DNA from: Amborella trichopoda
Taxonomy: Eukaryota > Streptophyta > Magnoliopsida > Amborellales > Amborellaceae
DNA: 64,000 nucleotides
NCBI RefSeq assembly: GCF_000471905.2
Contig: NW_006499705.1
Location: forward strand, 4,787,866-4,851,865
Direction: 5' to 3'
Numbering within the stretch: the stretch's first letter is position 1; each line of letters starts with the position of its first letter. The translations under genes and the position numbers were made by a program. The notes beneath the pieces are model-generated. The model was not told the origin of the DNA. It worked only from the letters and a program-made list of their open reading frames with translations, and made no database searches. Of the stretch, positions 23,701-35,700 are shown one piece after another.

Positions 23701-25808
23701 ATCTTGCTTGAAGTCTCTAAACTTCGATCCTGCGCCTGTTCATGACCCTAAGTATTGGTCTATGTAACATTTAAAGGACTAAAATGCCCTTTGGTAGGGT
23801 CTTGAACTTTGAAGGGCAAATTGGAAAATTGGCCTTTCTTTCTCCCTCCCTCCCCTAGTTAACCGGGATTGAAACGTGAAGTTCTATTTTTTATTCTTGT
23901 TCACCCTATCGGCACTTTTAAATACTGAGATATTAAAAATATATGTATAATACATCAAGGTTTGAAGCTAAAATGTCTTGTCCTAAGTTCATGTGATCCG
24001 GATTTATGTGTGAAAAAATGATTGGTTATTCTGCATAAATGAGAAGCCCATTAGATCCAAATATTAGATACTTAAATGCACTTCCAGATCAACATACTTG
24101 TATATGCGTACAACTCCCGATAGGGACTTTCCTAGTAGACAAATGTGATAGTTCTACTGAGCCCCATTATTTGTTCCATGCGATTTATATGAAGCAGCAA
24201 CTTTATTTCTATAAAATTGTTATGTTATACACCATCTATTATTCTTTTTGGGTAGATCAATGGAGAATACAGGCCCCTATCTATTTTAAAAATAATTAGC
24301 GCTTTCGAATGCGTAAGTAGGAATGAAAACTTAGATTGATGGCTGAAGTTCAAGTGGTGCTACCACCACAATCTCAACCTCATTTCCAAAATATAAAAAA
24401 TAAAAATAAACAATAAAAAAATAACAAATAAAATATTTGTCAGAGTTAGGCGATGCAGATTTGACGTAGCTTTTTAAAAAGAGTCAAAACTTGAAACATT
24501 TGCGAGGCTTCAAAACAAAAGATGAAGACAGTCTAGGACATATTGGGTAAAGCTTCAATAAGATCAGAAGCGGGGTCTGACACTTTATGTGTCGGACATG
24601 TGTCATACCAACCTCTAAAAAAACAATGAAGCTGCCCCGACACACAATGTGTTCTGGCTTCAACAGTGACCTGAAGCGGGTATGGAACAAAATTGGCTTT
24701 GAAGAAAACATCGAAGCCAATTTGATTTCAATAGGACCAAAAGCCGTCGGTCCAGCACAACAAAGCCAGTTCGGCACAAAAGTATCCCGGACCGGCATCG
24801 AGAGGACCATATGCAAGTCTTGCATCCTATTTTTCGGACCGGCTTCAAAGGAAATGATCCATGATAATCGTTAACCAATTATTTGATAAAATACAAAGAG
24901 TTAGATAGTGTAATGAAATCACTGCAAGACTTTTAAATAATCTATTTATTTTTCCACAAGAGCAAAATTAGCAGTTTAAAACGCAAAATAAACGTATGTT
25001 ATCTAAGAGTAATTAACCATTGACTCATGGTTTTATGATTTAATTTCCCTTTTATTGAGCGTTGGAGGATATACGGGTCATTTCAAGTTGTAAAGGGCTT
25101 TCGAAGTCACATACCCATAATGGATAGATTTCAAAATTATGGGGGTAATTTCGGTATATAGATGAAAAATTGAAATAATAGGGTGGCAGAGACCCTAGTA
25201 CCCTTAAGACCGACCGCCTCAACTACTCATCTCGTAGAATTTCCACAATTTTCTAAAAAGTTTATGAATGTTATTTATTTTTAAGAATATTATTTATTTA
25301 TGCATTTATGCTTTTGACTTTTTACATGGTTTATGAGAAAGGATTGATACAAATGGTTGTGATGGAAAGAAAAAAGATCGCCAAAAACTGGGTTGTGAAA
25401 GGACTTTATTCCTTCATGTACGATGGATGCCTTGGGTTAAGTTTTTAGAGAATAAAATAGGAATAAAAAGAACTAATAAATAAATAAATAAAATAAGGGA
25501 AACACCACTCTTTTTTAAAAAAGGGGAAAAATTTATGTACCGTATGAACCTTATACTATTGAAATAAGGTGAACCTTTTTCTATTATTGTTGCAAGAGAA
25601 GTAGTGGGTTTTATTTTCCTACATCGAAGAATTTGGTTTTGAAGGTCAAGTACATGTAAAGTTCATTCTCCTATATTGCACTCAAATCACTCATTCCATT
25701 ACATACTTTTCACACATCGTTTTCAAGAAACATATGCTCTCTTTTTCTCTCTAAGAGAACTTTCTCTTTTGATGAATCAATTAGGAAATCCGGCCCCTAC
25801 CCGTTTTA
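23700..25808. other. Intergenic, no gene seen
   Basis: Frames at 24484-24878 overlap on both strands without motifs. A small perfect hairpin AAATTGGCTT ... AAGCCAATTT sits at about 24690-24724. Confidence 0.5.
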
Positions 25809-26215
25809 TTAAGCAATCAAAATGAATATTACATGAACAATACTTAACACAGCCATTGATAATGAAACACTAAAAACATCCGATAGAATGAAAGGCACGA
25901 CAAAATCTGGAGGACGAGCATGCCACACTGTTGTTTCATTTATAAAAATCGCCGCTTTGGCCAAAAAATCTGCAACCATATTGGCCTCCTTGTAAGCGTG
26001 TTGGACCTTCCATTGCTGATCAATAAACGATGCAAGCTTAGATATATAGTTAGATAAAATTAATCGCAATCTCCACAGAGACTTGCAACGACGAGTCAAA
26101 TAATTAACAAAAAATTTAGAGTCACTTTCAATAGGAAGAGATATTGTTCAACTCCGTTGCCACTGAAATACCCCTCTCAAGTGCATGGAATTCAGCTACC
26201 ATAGATAGCCTTTCG
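25809..26215 (-). pseudogene. RNase H domain remnant of a plant LINE
   Basis: An open stretch (25809-26099) reads TRRCKSLWRLRLILSNYISK, FIDQQWKVQHAYKEANMVAD and PPDFVVPFILSDVFS. Upstream, in a neighbouring frame, ERLSMVAEFHALERGI precedes IESDSKFFVNYL, so there is a one-base shift near 26145. The order fits RNase H of a non-LTR element; the 5' part is missing. Confidence 0.78.
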
Positions 26216-26800
26216 ACAAGTAACCCTTTTTTAGGATTTGAACCCGGGTCGCAGTGGTTACTTTGATATATTCCATTGTCCTTGTGTATTAGATCAAGCA
26301 ATACACGTATTTGATGTTTTGTTTCCTTATATAGATAGGATAAATTTGTTTAGATAACTTAAATACACAATGATTTCATGAAAAAAGGCAAATATTATAT
26401 TGAGAAAGTATATAATTCCGGCCTAGAAACACGATTTTATTGTGCTTCATATCGTATATAAAGTGTTTATCGAATTGTTTTCTAATTGACCCATTTTACC
26501 CATAAAATTTACAACAAAATCTCTCACTAATGAAATCTAAGATTTCTAGAGGCTTCATAATGTCATTCAATCATGCGTATATAGAGAAAACTACATAAAA
26601 CCTTGCTAATGAATGGTTCTCTAAAAATTTATGAACTATTTAACATATTAACTTATCAGACTTAGCTTAGTATCATACATCGGCCTCCACGAGAGTGGTA
26701 GATCTTCCAAATTTGGAAAAAGTTTATATAAGGTGTTGTTCTTATATTATAAAAAGTAACGCACACCTCTAAAATTTATTACAAAAGGTTGTTCAGAAAA

Positions 26801-26960
26801 CCCTCAAAGTTATCATCCGATTTTAGAGATGTAAGCATATGAAAATGAAAAAAAAAAAAGATTTCAAATCCTAAAAATAACCCTCAAATTTATCATTCGA
26901 TTTTAGAGATATGTGAAGGCGGAAATTAAAAAAAAAAAGATTTCAAATCTTTAAAATAAT
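26801..26960. repeat. 80-bp repeat, two copies
   Basis: CCCTCAAAGTTATCATCCGA at 26801 and CCCTCAAATTTATCATTCGA at 26881, each followed by TTTTAGAGAT and an A run ending GATTTCAAATC. Confidence 0.85.
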
Positions 26961-26988
26961 GTATCTTTTAACACATTATCTAATTGTA

Positions 26989-27203
26989 TACAATGATATT
27001 ATTTACCTTTGAAACAAGGAGGTCACAATTAATTACAACCATCCGATATGAAATTTAATAGCTTGGATGTGTCACAAAGTTTCAGACATTTTATTTTGAA
27101 GTATGAACTTGGTCAATAAAATAAATGCACCACCCAAATTTACATCCAATGGTCAATATCAATTATGACCACCTTGTACTAAAAATAAATTGTCTCATTT
27201 TAT
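26989..27203. mobile_element. Family A MITE, copy 3
   Basis: Left ATTTACCTTTGAAACAAGG then AGGTCACAATTA; right AATTATGACCACCTTGTACT then AAAAATAAATTGTC. The core has CTTGGTCAATAAAA. Confidence 0.7.
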
Positions 27204-28113
27204 ACTTTTTCTTATCTATATGGTTCATTTTCAAAATTTTCAATGTTTATAGATGCTTTACAATTTTTAGAACTTTAAATTCCATAAATAGATTGAATAT
27301 AGATTTCAAGTTTTCAAATCCTCACAAAAGTTATTGGTACTAAAATTATATCTTCCACTACGTTGACCAGCCAGGACAAGAGTAGGAGACTGATAACATT
27401 GTCACAAGAGTTGTGGTGTAGAACAATTAGAGAGAGGAAGACAATTAGTATAAGTAGAAGAAAGAGAGAGTTATTAATTGTGAGCATAACAATGTTCAGA
27501 GCTGTGTTTGAAAAATCAAATTGGCCTCCGAAACTACCCAATGGCCTGTTTTGAGTAAACGGTAAACTGGTCGATACAATTGGCATAATTGGGTAAGTCT
27601 AGATTTATTAAAAAAAAGTTAAAAAAATTAAAATAAAATGAAAAAAATCTAAAAAACTATGAAAAGTATATTTAAAATATGGTTAAACGAAACACATCCT
27701 GAAGTTGGAAATTAGGGAAAAATGGATTTTTTTTAACATTAGTGAAAAAATAGATTTTAAAAATTCCAAGGGTGTTTTTAAAAAAAATTCAAAAAATGGG
27801 AAAAATGTAAAGATAAGTATTCAGTTTTTAAACACTTTCCAATCTCTGTCGAAATGAAAAAAAAAAAACATTTAAAAGCACATTCCAAACAAATCCCTCA
27901 TTTTTTTGGGATCAAATACTTTATATTTTGAGATTTCATATAATATTTTAATTATTTTCTAAAAAATTTAAAATACACCACTAAAACCCGATCCGGCGGA
28001 TTCAAAATTAGATTCGCCGAGTTTATGAACTCTGGGTTAAGGGTACAGAGTGAAAGAGAGAGACCTTCTAAATTGATGAGGGTGAGAGGACGAGAGTGAA
28101 TAGTTAGTTTGAG

Positions 28114-28116
<3 letters not shown>

Positions 28117-28144
<28 letters not shown>
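28117..28144. repeat. (GA)n microsatellite
   Basis: Fourteen GA units within a wider GA-rich area (28040-28150). Confidence 0.85.
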
Positions 28145-28148
<4 letters not shown>

Positions 28149-29146
28149 TTAAGAGATCAACTTCAAAATTGATGATGGGAGGTGTAATTGTAGTGATTAT
28201 GATTCATGATTGCTTGTTAAGCTAATGAGCTCAAGCATCAATGAAAACTGAAATAAATGGCACTGTTATATCTGTTCTGCCACCCCATGCCCATCCATTA
28301 TTATTCCATGAATCCTTGTGGGGGTTTTTTTTCAACACCCTGTTCAATGCAGGCAATGGGGACTTAATTGAATTGGTGCCCTCCGAGTCCTAAAGCCCTT
28401 GGAATAACTCCTAATCACCACCACACGTATTCCAAAGCACTGTCTTCTGTTTAGAGAGAGAAAGCGACAGCATTTCCTTCCTTTTAGAGAGAGAGTACAT
28501 ATATTGAGAGAGAGAGAGCATATATCTTGAGAGAGAGAGAGCATGGTTTTGGCTCAAAATTTTCTGAGAATGCAGGACCAAATTTCCAGCTTTTACCTGC
28601 TACCCCTGCCATGGCTGTCTTCACTCCCAACGGCTGTCTCCCTCACTTCCATCAACTCACCTAGAGAGAGAAAAAGAGATATTCTAGAGAGAGAAGGGGT
28701 TGGTGGTTGTGTTGGAAGCAGTGTATCTGTGGGCTGGTCAGTCTGTAATTCCAGGAGCATACAGTCCCAAGGAAAACTAAAAGCTAAATGAAATGTAGTT
28801 CAATATGTGAGAGTTACTATGTAGGCCTCCCAATCAACTAAACATAAATGTTTTGTTCTAGAGAGAAAAATGAACCTGGGTTGCAAAGGTATAAATAACA
28901 CATCCCAATACTTAAATCATTTGTAACAAAATTTCAAGTAACTCTAGTCATCACAAAATTACACAAATTTAGAGAGAGAAAGAGAGACAGAGAGAGCACT
29001 TGTCTAGATTTTAGACTGCACACAAATATGGACATTGTGTGCACCTGTTTTTGGGCTTCCTAGAGACACAGTAATGCTCCTTTGAGTAATCAGAATCTTA
29101 AACATGATACGTTTCTAGTAATAAACAATTCCATAAAGGGTCACTA

Positions 29147-29231
29147 CTAATGATAAAACAAAGTTTAACTAGCTGCTAATGATAAAACAAAGTTTAACAA
29201 GCTGCTGATGATAAAACAAAGTTTAACAAAC
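29147..29231. repeat. 29-bp tandem repeat, about three copies
   Basis: CTAATGATAAAACAAAGTTT at 29147 and 29176 and CTGATGATAAAACAAAGTTT at 29205. Confidence 0.9.
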
Positions 29232-29472
29232 TCAAATGTAGAGAGATTTAGATGTTTAAAGCTGCATCCCTTTCACCATTTCTCCTTACAAGTGTTTTAA
29301 AACATGGATCAGTGGGGTGGGGGGATCACCCACTGACACATTTTGATACAGATGGGTGGGCAGTCTAGATCCGGCAACCTCAAAAAAAAATAATAATAAA
29401 TAAATAAGAAGGATATCTAAGCATTTTTTCTACCTTTTTTTATGTCCTTTTTGTTTTATAAAACTTAGTAAG

Positions 29473-29492
29473 NNNNNNNNNNNNNNNNNNNN
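29473..29492. other. Assembly gap (20 N)
   Basis: Twenty N in intergenic sequence; no repeat on either side. Confidence 0.99.
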
Positions 29493-29609
29493 GGATGAGG
29501 GACAACTTGATCGTAACTATTTGCTCCTCCATCTATCATGTTTGTGAGGATTTTCCAACTGTCTTTTTGTTGTGATGTTATACATATGTTGTATATGGTA
29601 TGCTTTGTT

Positions 29610-29745
29610 TTTTTTTTTTGGCTTTTTTATTTTTTGATAGAAGACATATATTCATTAAGATAATGGAGAAGTACAACAGAGAGGCAAAAGAAAATAAAGA
29701 AAACAACAAACCAAAACCAAAACAAAAACAGGAAAAGAAAGTCGG
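29610..29745 (-). mobile_element. Possible LINE 3' end
   Basis: T-run followed by TTTTTTGATAGAAGACATAT and an A-rich stretch, typical in reverse orientation for the untranslated end of plant LINEs. No coding remnant is attached. Confidence 0.35.
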
Positions 29746-29885
29746 CACGAAGCGCTCAAAAAATACATAGACAAAATTAATGCTTTGATTTTTATCTTGT
29801 GTTTTATTTTGCCTTTTTAATGGTTGGTTTGGAGGAGTTGGAACCTTGGGCCTAAAGACAGGCTCTAGAGACCAGCTCAAGGTCT

Positions 29886-29990
29886 AACGGTGGCAACAGG
29901 TTTGCCCAGCCCTGGTCCCAGCCCGGCCTGCCCTGAGCTCAGCTCGGACAGAGCCGAAGAGGTCCTGGCTTTGTCTAGTAGTGTCGAGCC
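29886..29990. mobile_element. Fragment of the same GGGTCGGGT-like repeat
   Basis: Begins CGGTGGCAACAGG and continues with GC-rich CCCAGCCCGGCCTG; no right terminus is visible. Confidence 0.4.
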
Positions 29991-30370
29991 ACTCTAATCT
30001 ATTATCCATCTTTGTAAAAATCAAAGCGGTCTCGAACTAATGAAGAGAGATTTCGAGTTAATTGTGCGAGGACATTTTGATTCCTTACTATGAGCTTTTG
30101 GAGTAATAATTATTACTTCTAGAGGGGCCCCTCTGATTCATTCACTTAGCGCTTTAGAATTAAATTAATAACTCCATACTGCTATTATTCCTTACAAGGA
30201 ACAGCTCAGAACTAACAGTTCTAGACCACTTTGATTCCTCAAAACGACAAGTTCCAGTCTAATATTGCTCGATTGGAATAATCTCGAGAAAAATAGAAAG
30301 CACGAAAAAATAGGCATGGGCATAATAAGTGAAATATGATGAACGAATTTTTACAGTCATCTTCTATAAG

Positions 30371-32206
30371 TAGTCTGGCAAATGCTCATGTATAATTATC
30401 ACTAAAAATAAAGAAACTCTTTTGCCATCTTTATGAAGGGCTACATGGTCATGTGTCCGTTCACTCTCCCACCCAAAACCATGTCCAGGACAATATTTGG
30501 ACCTATAACTTTGAGGACATAGCCTCTTGACTTAGTAACGAGCATTGTAAAATTCACATTCATTTTACACATAGAACTTTAAGATAAACTAGACCATTCG
30601 ATTTTAGAATCGGCATACGAGCTCGTATACTATTTCCTCAATCAGAAGATCGGTTTGGGAGGATTTTTTCAATCTAAAATTTTGGAAACCCTTAGGAGTG
30701 ACTAGATTATTATTCTCAAAAGGCAAAAAGAGTTGAATTATTTGTTTCCCAACAGTTTGATTTCACCCTCGAAAAATTGGTAGGTCTGTATTCAATCTCG
30801 AGATATTGTTTTCTCAAATATATAGAAGGTACAATTAGGAAATATTTTTCTGAGGTTAATTTAGGGTTGAAGATGTTTCGTCCCCTAATTTGGGTCTTAA
30901 ATTTAATCTTGGAAGGGGTTTTATACGAGGGAGTAAATAAGTAGTATACTCTTATAGGAGTACAATATCTTGCCCAACATTATACTTTTACAATATAGAA
31001 AAGGGAAAGCTTTCTATACTTCCCTTACAGGATAGAAGATCTATGTTGCCCCTACCATCCAGCCGTCAAATTTTGATCAAGAGAGTCACTCACCGTTTGA
31101 TCTTAGATTCGACGCCTCCAAGTATTTTTTTTTTGTTTTTTTATACAAATTGTATGAATATGAAATTTGGTATATGCTATCTTCTCATTGGGGCACCTAT
31201 AAAAAATATTAAAAATAATTTTTCGATAAAATATAATGACCAAAATACCTCTTGAAACTTTGAAAAGTATTTTGGTTATTTTATTTTGTAGTTTGGCAAA
31301 TGCTCATGTATAATTATCACTAAAAATAAAGAAATTCTTTTGCCATCTTTGCGAAGGGCTACGTGGTCATGTGTCCGTTCACTCTCCCACCCAAAACCAT
31401 GTCTAGGACAATATTTGGACCTATAACTTTGGGAACATAGCCTCTTGACTTAGTGACGAGCATTATAAAATTCACATTCATTTTACACATAGAACTTTAA
31501 GATAAACTAGACCATTTGATTTTAGAATCGGCATACGAGCTCGTATACTATTTCCTCAATCAGAAGATCGGTTTGGGAGGATTTTTTTAATCTAAAATTT
31601 TGAAAACCCTTAGGAGTGACTAGATTATTATTCTCAAAAGGCAAAAATAGTTAAATTCTTTGTTTCCCAACACTTTGATTTCACCCTTGAAAAATTTGTA
31701 GGTCTGTATTCAATCTCGAGATATTGTTTTCTCAAATATATAGAAGGTACAATTAGGAAATATTTTTTTGAGGTTAATTTAGGGTTGAAGATGTTTCGTC
31801 CCCTAATTTGGGGTCTTAAAATTAATCTTGGAAGGGGTTTTATACGAGGGAGTAAATAAGTAGTATACTCTTATAGGAGTACAATATCTTGCCCTACATT
31901 TACTTTTACAATATAGAAAAGGAAAAGCTCTCTATACTTCCTTTACAGGATAGAAGATCTATGCTGCCCCTACCATCCAGCCGTCGAATTTTGATCAAGA
32001 GAGTCATTCACCGTTTGATTTTAGATCTGACGTCTCAAAGTATTTTATTTTTTGTTTTTTTATACAAATTGTTTGAATATGAAATTGGTGTATGCCATCT
32101 TCTCATTGGGGCACCTGTAAAAAATATTAAAAATAAATTTTCGTTAAAATATAATGACCAAAATACCTCTTGAAACTTTGAGAGGTATTTTGATTATTTT
32201 ATTTTA
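30371..32206. repeat. 918-bp tandem duplication
   Basis: Copy 1 30371-31288 and copy 2 31289-32206 start TAGTCTGGCAAATGCTCATG and TAGTTTGGCAAATGCTCATG and align over their whole length with scattered substitutions and small indels. The second junction falls in the middle of a family C MITE, which is complete only in copy 2. Confidence 0.92.
31003..31288. mobile_element. Family C MITE, left half only
   Basis: Starts GGGAAAGCTTTCTATACTTC and matches the complete copy closely as far as its centre (TATTTTGGTTATTTTATTTT), where it stops at the duplication junction 31288/31289. Confidence 0.8.
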
Positions 32207-32429
32207 TTAAAAATATTTATTTCAATATTTTGCGCTAATCCGAGTTTAATAAAGGATTGGCATCCAAAATTGGGTATCAAGATAATTTACACAAAAAAAT
32301 TAAAAATAAAATAATATAGAAACATGACATTGTGATTGAGATAATCTTAACCCTCCATTTCGAATGGAAGGTTGGATATGGGGAAGTATATAAGTTTTAT
32401 TCCTTAGGGGAAGCATAGAAAGTTTGCCC
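31921..32429. mobile_element. Family C MITE (Mutator type), complete copy upstream of CTR9
   Basis: Starts GGAAAAGCTCTCTATACTTC and ends, as reverse complement, GGGCAAACTTTCTATGCTTC. Flanking nonamers TATAGAAAA (31912-31920) and AATAGAAAA (32430-32438) match at eight of nine. Ends 295 bases before the CTR9 ATG. Confidence 0.75.
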
Positions 32430-32489
32430 AATAGAAAAAGGAGGATGGCGCAATGTTGTCCGAGGGACTAATTTCGAAGTATGATCCCG

Positions 32490-32724
32490 CGGAGTACAAT
32501 ACACTACCATATATATGGAATGGTTTTGCACAATATACTACCATATATATGGAATGGTTTTGCTCTTTCTCCCGCTCGCCCTTCGCAGCACACCTCTCTT
32601 TAAATCGCAGGGGAGAGAGTCCGTGAATTCCTTTAGGTTGTCTCGTAAGCCACGTTTTTAGGGTCTCTCTTGGGTTTTCAGTTCACCATAGCTGCAAGGT
32701 TTTCATAGGGTTTCTTGATCAGCC
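32490..32724 (+). promoter_or_regulatory. CTR9 promoter and 5' UTR with a duplicated 34-bp TATA-like unit
   Basis: Two near-identical 34-bp units (from about 32497 and 32530) each contain the palindrome CCATATATATGG (32507-32518 and 32541-32552). The second is followed by a CT-rich stretch typical of plant transcription starts and then about 150 bases of leader before the ATG at 32725, which sits in a good context (GCCATGGCG). TATATAT can serve as a TATA box; the same palindrome also contains C, eight A/T, G, a variant CArG box. Function is inferred. Confidence 0.5.
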
Positions 32725-35700
32725 ATGGCGTGTGTATACATTCCTGTTCAAAACTCAGAGGAAGAGGTGAGAGTTGCTCTAGACCAGCTCCCAAGGGACG
32801 CTACTGATATCCTCGACATTCTCAAGGCTGAGCAAGCTCCGTTGGATCTATGGCTCATCATTGCCGTAAGTTCAAAATTCTGTGCAATTTTACTGTAATT
32901 TGTTCTATATTTCACAACAAATTATGACAGTTTTGACTTTTATCTCTGAGATTTAGATTTTATTTGGCTATTGTTGATTTTGATCCTTGACCAAATGCTT
33001 GCCGTGCTTTGGGAACCATCAAGATCCTGCAGAAAGTGTCAATTTTGTTACCTTTTAGTTATCTTTTATGTTTAGGCAAGTTTCTAGGTTTCAATACCTG
33101 AATGGCATGACCGTCTGTTCCTGACGATATATGATGGAGATTATGAAATAGATTCAAATTATGGTCAAGGTTTAAAAAACAGTCCGGCGCCCAAGACCGC
33201 TCAGGCCCCTGGGAGCCCACTGCCTAGGGACGCGGCCATTTTAGGAATTTTAGCGTCCCAGCGGAAGGGGTGAGAATTGTGAACTCAGATTTTGAACTAT
33301 TGGACTAAAAAATTGAATCCGGATGCAAAGGTCAGATCCGAAGTGAAGTCTGGATCTGATCATGGTGTTGGTGGATCCGATTCGGATCCGAATCCAGATC
33401 CAATTTGTTTTTTTTTAAATAGTAAATATGTATATAATTTTTTAACAGTATATCTATAATTTGGATCTAGATTCGGATCCGAATATCCAGGATCCGATTT
33501 GAACTCATATCCGACTCGGATCTGATGTTATACTATTTGGAGATCCGGATCTTATTGGATCCGGCCCTGATCCGATCTATTCACACTGCTACCCAGCGGC
33601 TGCCCCTGAGTGGGAGTTGGCCTTTTCATAAATTTTAGGGCAAAATGATTAATTTTGACCCAAAAGTATAAATATGTTATGAGTTTATTTTCAACTTACA
33701 TTTAAAAAAATACGTCAATAAGATTTTAATTTCTTACGTATTTTTGGTAATATAAACTATGGAGAATTGGAGAGTTAGAGACTATCAAACTTTACTAGGA
33801 AGGAAATGTTACATAGTTTATTAGATTTTATGTATGAGATGGAACCGGATAGAAGGCCTTTTTGCTGTAGTTTTTACTTTTTACTTGAACAGCAATGATA
33901 AGCTAATGGTTAAGTATTCCAACTGTAATTAAAAGTTATAAAGGGATAGTTGTTGCATTCAGATAGATTCGGACGGAATGTATGGTTACTTGATGATTGA
34001 GTTTTACTTGATGATTGAGTTGGATTCTATGGAAATTAGGGACCCACTATCCATAATTGGCTGCATTGATTTTTCTAGGATGGAAATGTTGTGGTAGATG
34101 GTTTAGCAGTTTATGGCGTGAGTGGAAAGGACATGTATTTTGGAGGTTTTGTGTTTGAAAGCAGTTAGGGCCTCAGTTGTATATGATATTTTCTTGATTA
34201 AGTGTTTTGGCTTTCTTGTATACAGTTACTTTTTTTTTTTTCTTTGCTGTCTTTTCATTATTATTATTATTATTTTTTAAATATTTGGTTGATGCGAATG
34301 CAGCGTGAATACTTCAAACAAGGAAAGCTTGAACAATTTCGCCAAATCTTGGAGGAAGGTTCAAGTCCAGGTACTTTCATTTTCTTGAACAATTGTTTCA
34401 AGAAATTATTTGTTACTTGTTTACTGATATCTCCTACGTTCTCACTGATGTGCATATGTTTCTTACTCTTGTTTTGTTTTGGTCCACAGAAATTGATGAA
34501 TATTATGCAGGAGTCACATATGAGCGAATCGCTATGCTTAATGCATTAGGTGCTTATTATTGCTACCTTGGGAAAATTGAAACCAAGCAAAGGGAAAAGG
34601 AAGATCATTTTATTTCTGCTACGCAATACTACAACAAAGCATCAAGGATTAATATGCATGAGCCTTCCACTTGGGTTGGAAAAGGTAAGTGTCTTCACCA
34701 TAGCATATATTGGTTTACTTTACTGCACATAAAGATCAGAACTTTTTAAATACATGTTTGTTAGGAAGAACTATTCTGTATGATGGTAGTATTGCAATTG
34801 GATATCTATGACAAACCCCATCACCCTTCTTTCTTGCATTTTTATCTTTGGCCATTATATTCCATTCTCATTGCATTGAGAGCACTGAACCACACATTCT
34901 TTGAGGAGAGTACCCTTGTGCCTCTCATATCATATTGTTAAAAATGTCACTAATTACTTAACAAAGTTAAACAAAATTCCAAAGTATGGTGTAATATGTC
35001 TGGAGTCAGATTTGGTCCACAGTGCATGGGATGAAGCTAAGCAGGCTGTATGAACAGTGGCTTGGCCCTTTTCATTTGTAGCTAATTAAATCACTGTATT
35101 TGAAAAAGGAAAGAAATACCATATTTTTATGGTATTTTTTAATATAATGTGGTTATCAATAAGGCAATAAATAAAATAAACACTAACTGAATTGCCTACA
35201 CCTTGGCAAAACAAATTTTTTGGATAGCCATTCATCATGATTGGAATTTGGCAGCCAGATGAGAGAACTGTTCTTTTGAACATTCTGGTTGTGCTAAATG
35301 GATATATGTGGGTGTTAATGATTTTAGGATTGAATGTCCACATAATGAACACTATTGATTTTAAATTATTAGATTTTGGACTTGGGTCTCTCCTGAGTTG
35401 ATTCAGCTGGGATACTTCTTGAATCCTAAAAAGCATGCAGACTTGCTAGGGATTAAAATTGGGAAATTCCTGATGCACAATCTAGCCTTACCAAGTCCTC
35501 CCTCTATCTTGTGGAAAAAATATTGAAATTTCAAAGAGTATCCAACTGTTAAGTCCAGAAGTCTTATGAAGTTGAATCTAGACTGCATTAAGATCCTGCT
35601 GAATCCCAAGCCATATTAAAGCTTTGAAATGCCTTTTGTATTTTCCAATTCCAAAAAAGTTATTGAGCATTTAATGGATTGATAAAAACTTGGTGCACAC

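Larger units (their letters stand above)
27204..30370. other. Intergenic, no gene seen
   Basis: Contains GA tracts (27430-27472, 28055-28150, 28450-28545, 28970-29000), the 29-bp repeat, a gap and a possible LINE end. No supported coding region. Confidence 0.55.

Noticed and set aside
26226-26245. tRNA T-arm-like GGTTCAAATCC on the minus strand
   Set aside because: No A box, anticodon arm or acceptor stem at the right distance; at most a SINE scrap or chance.
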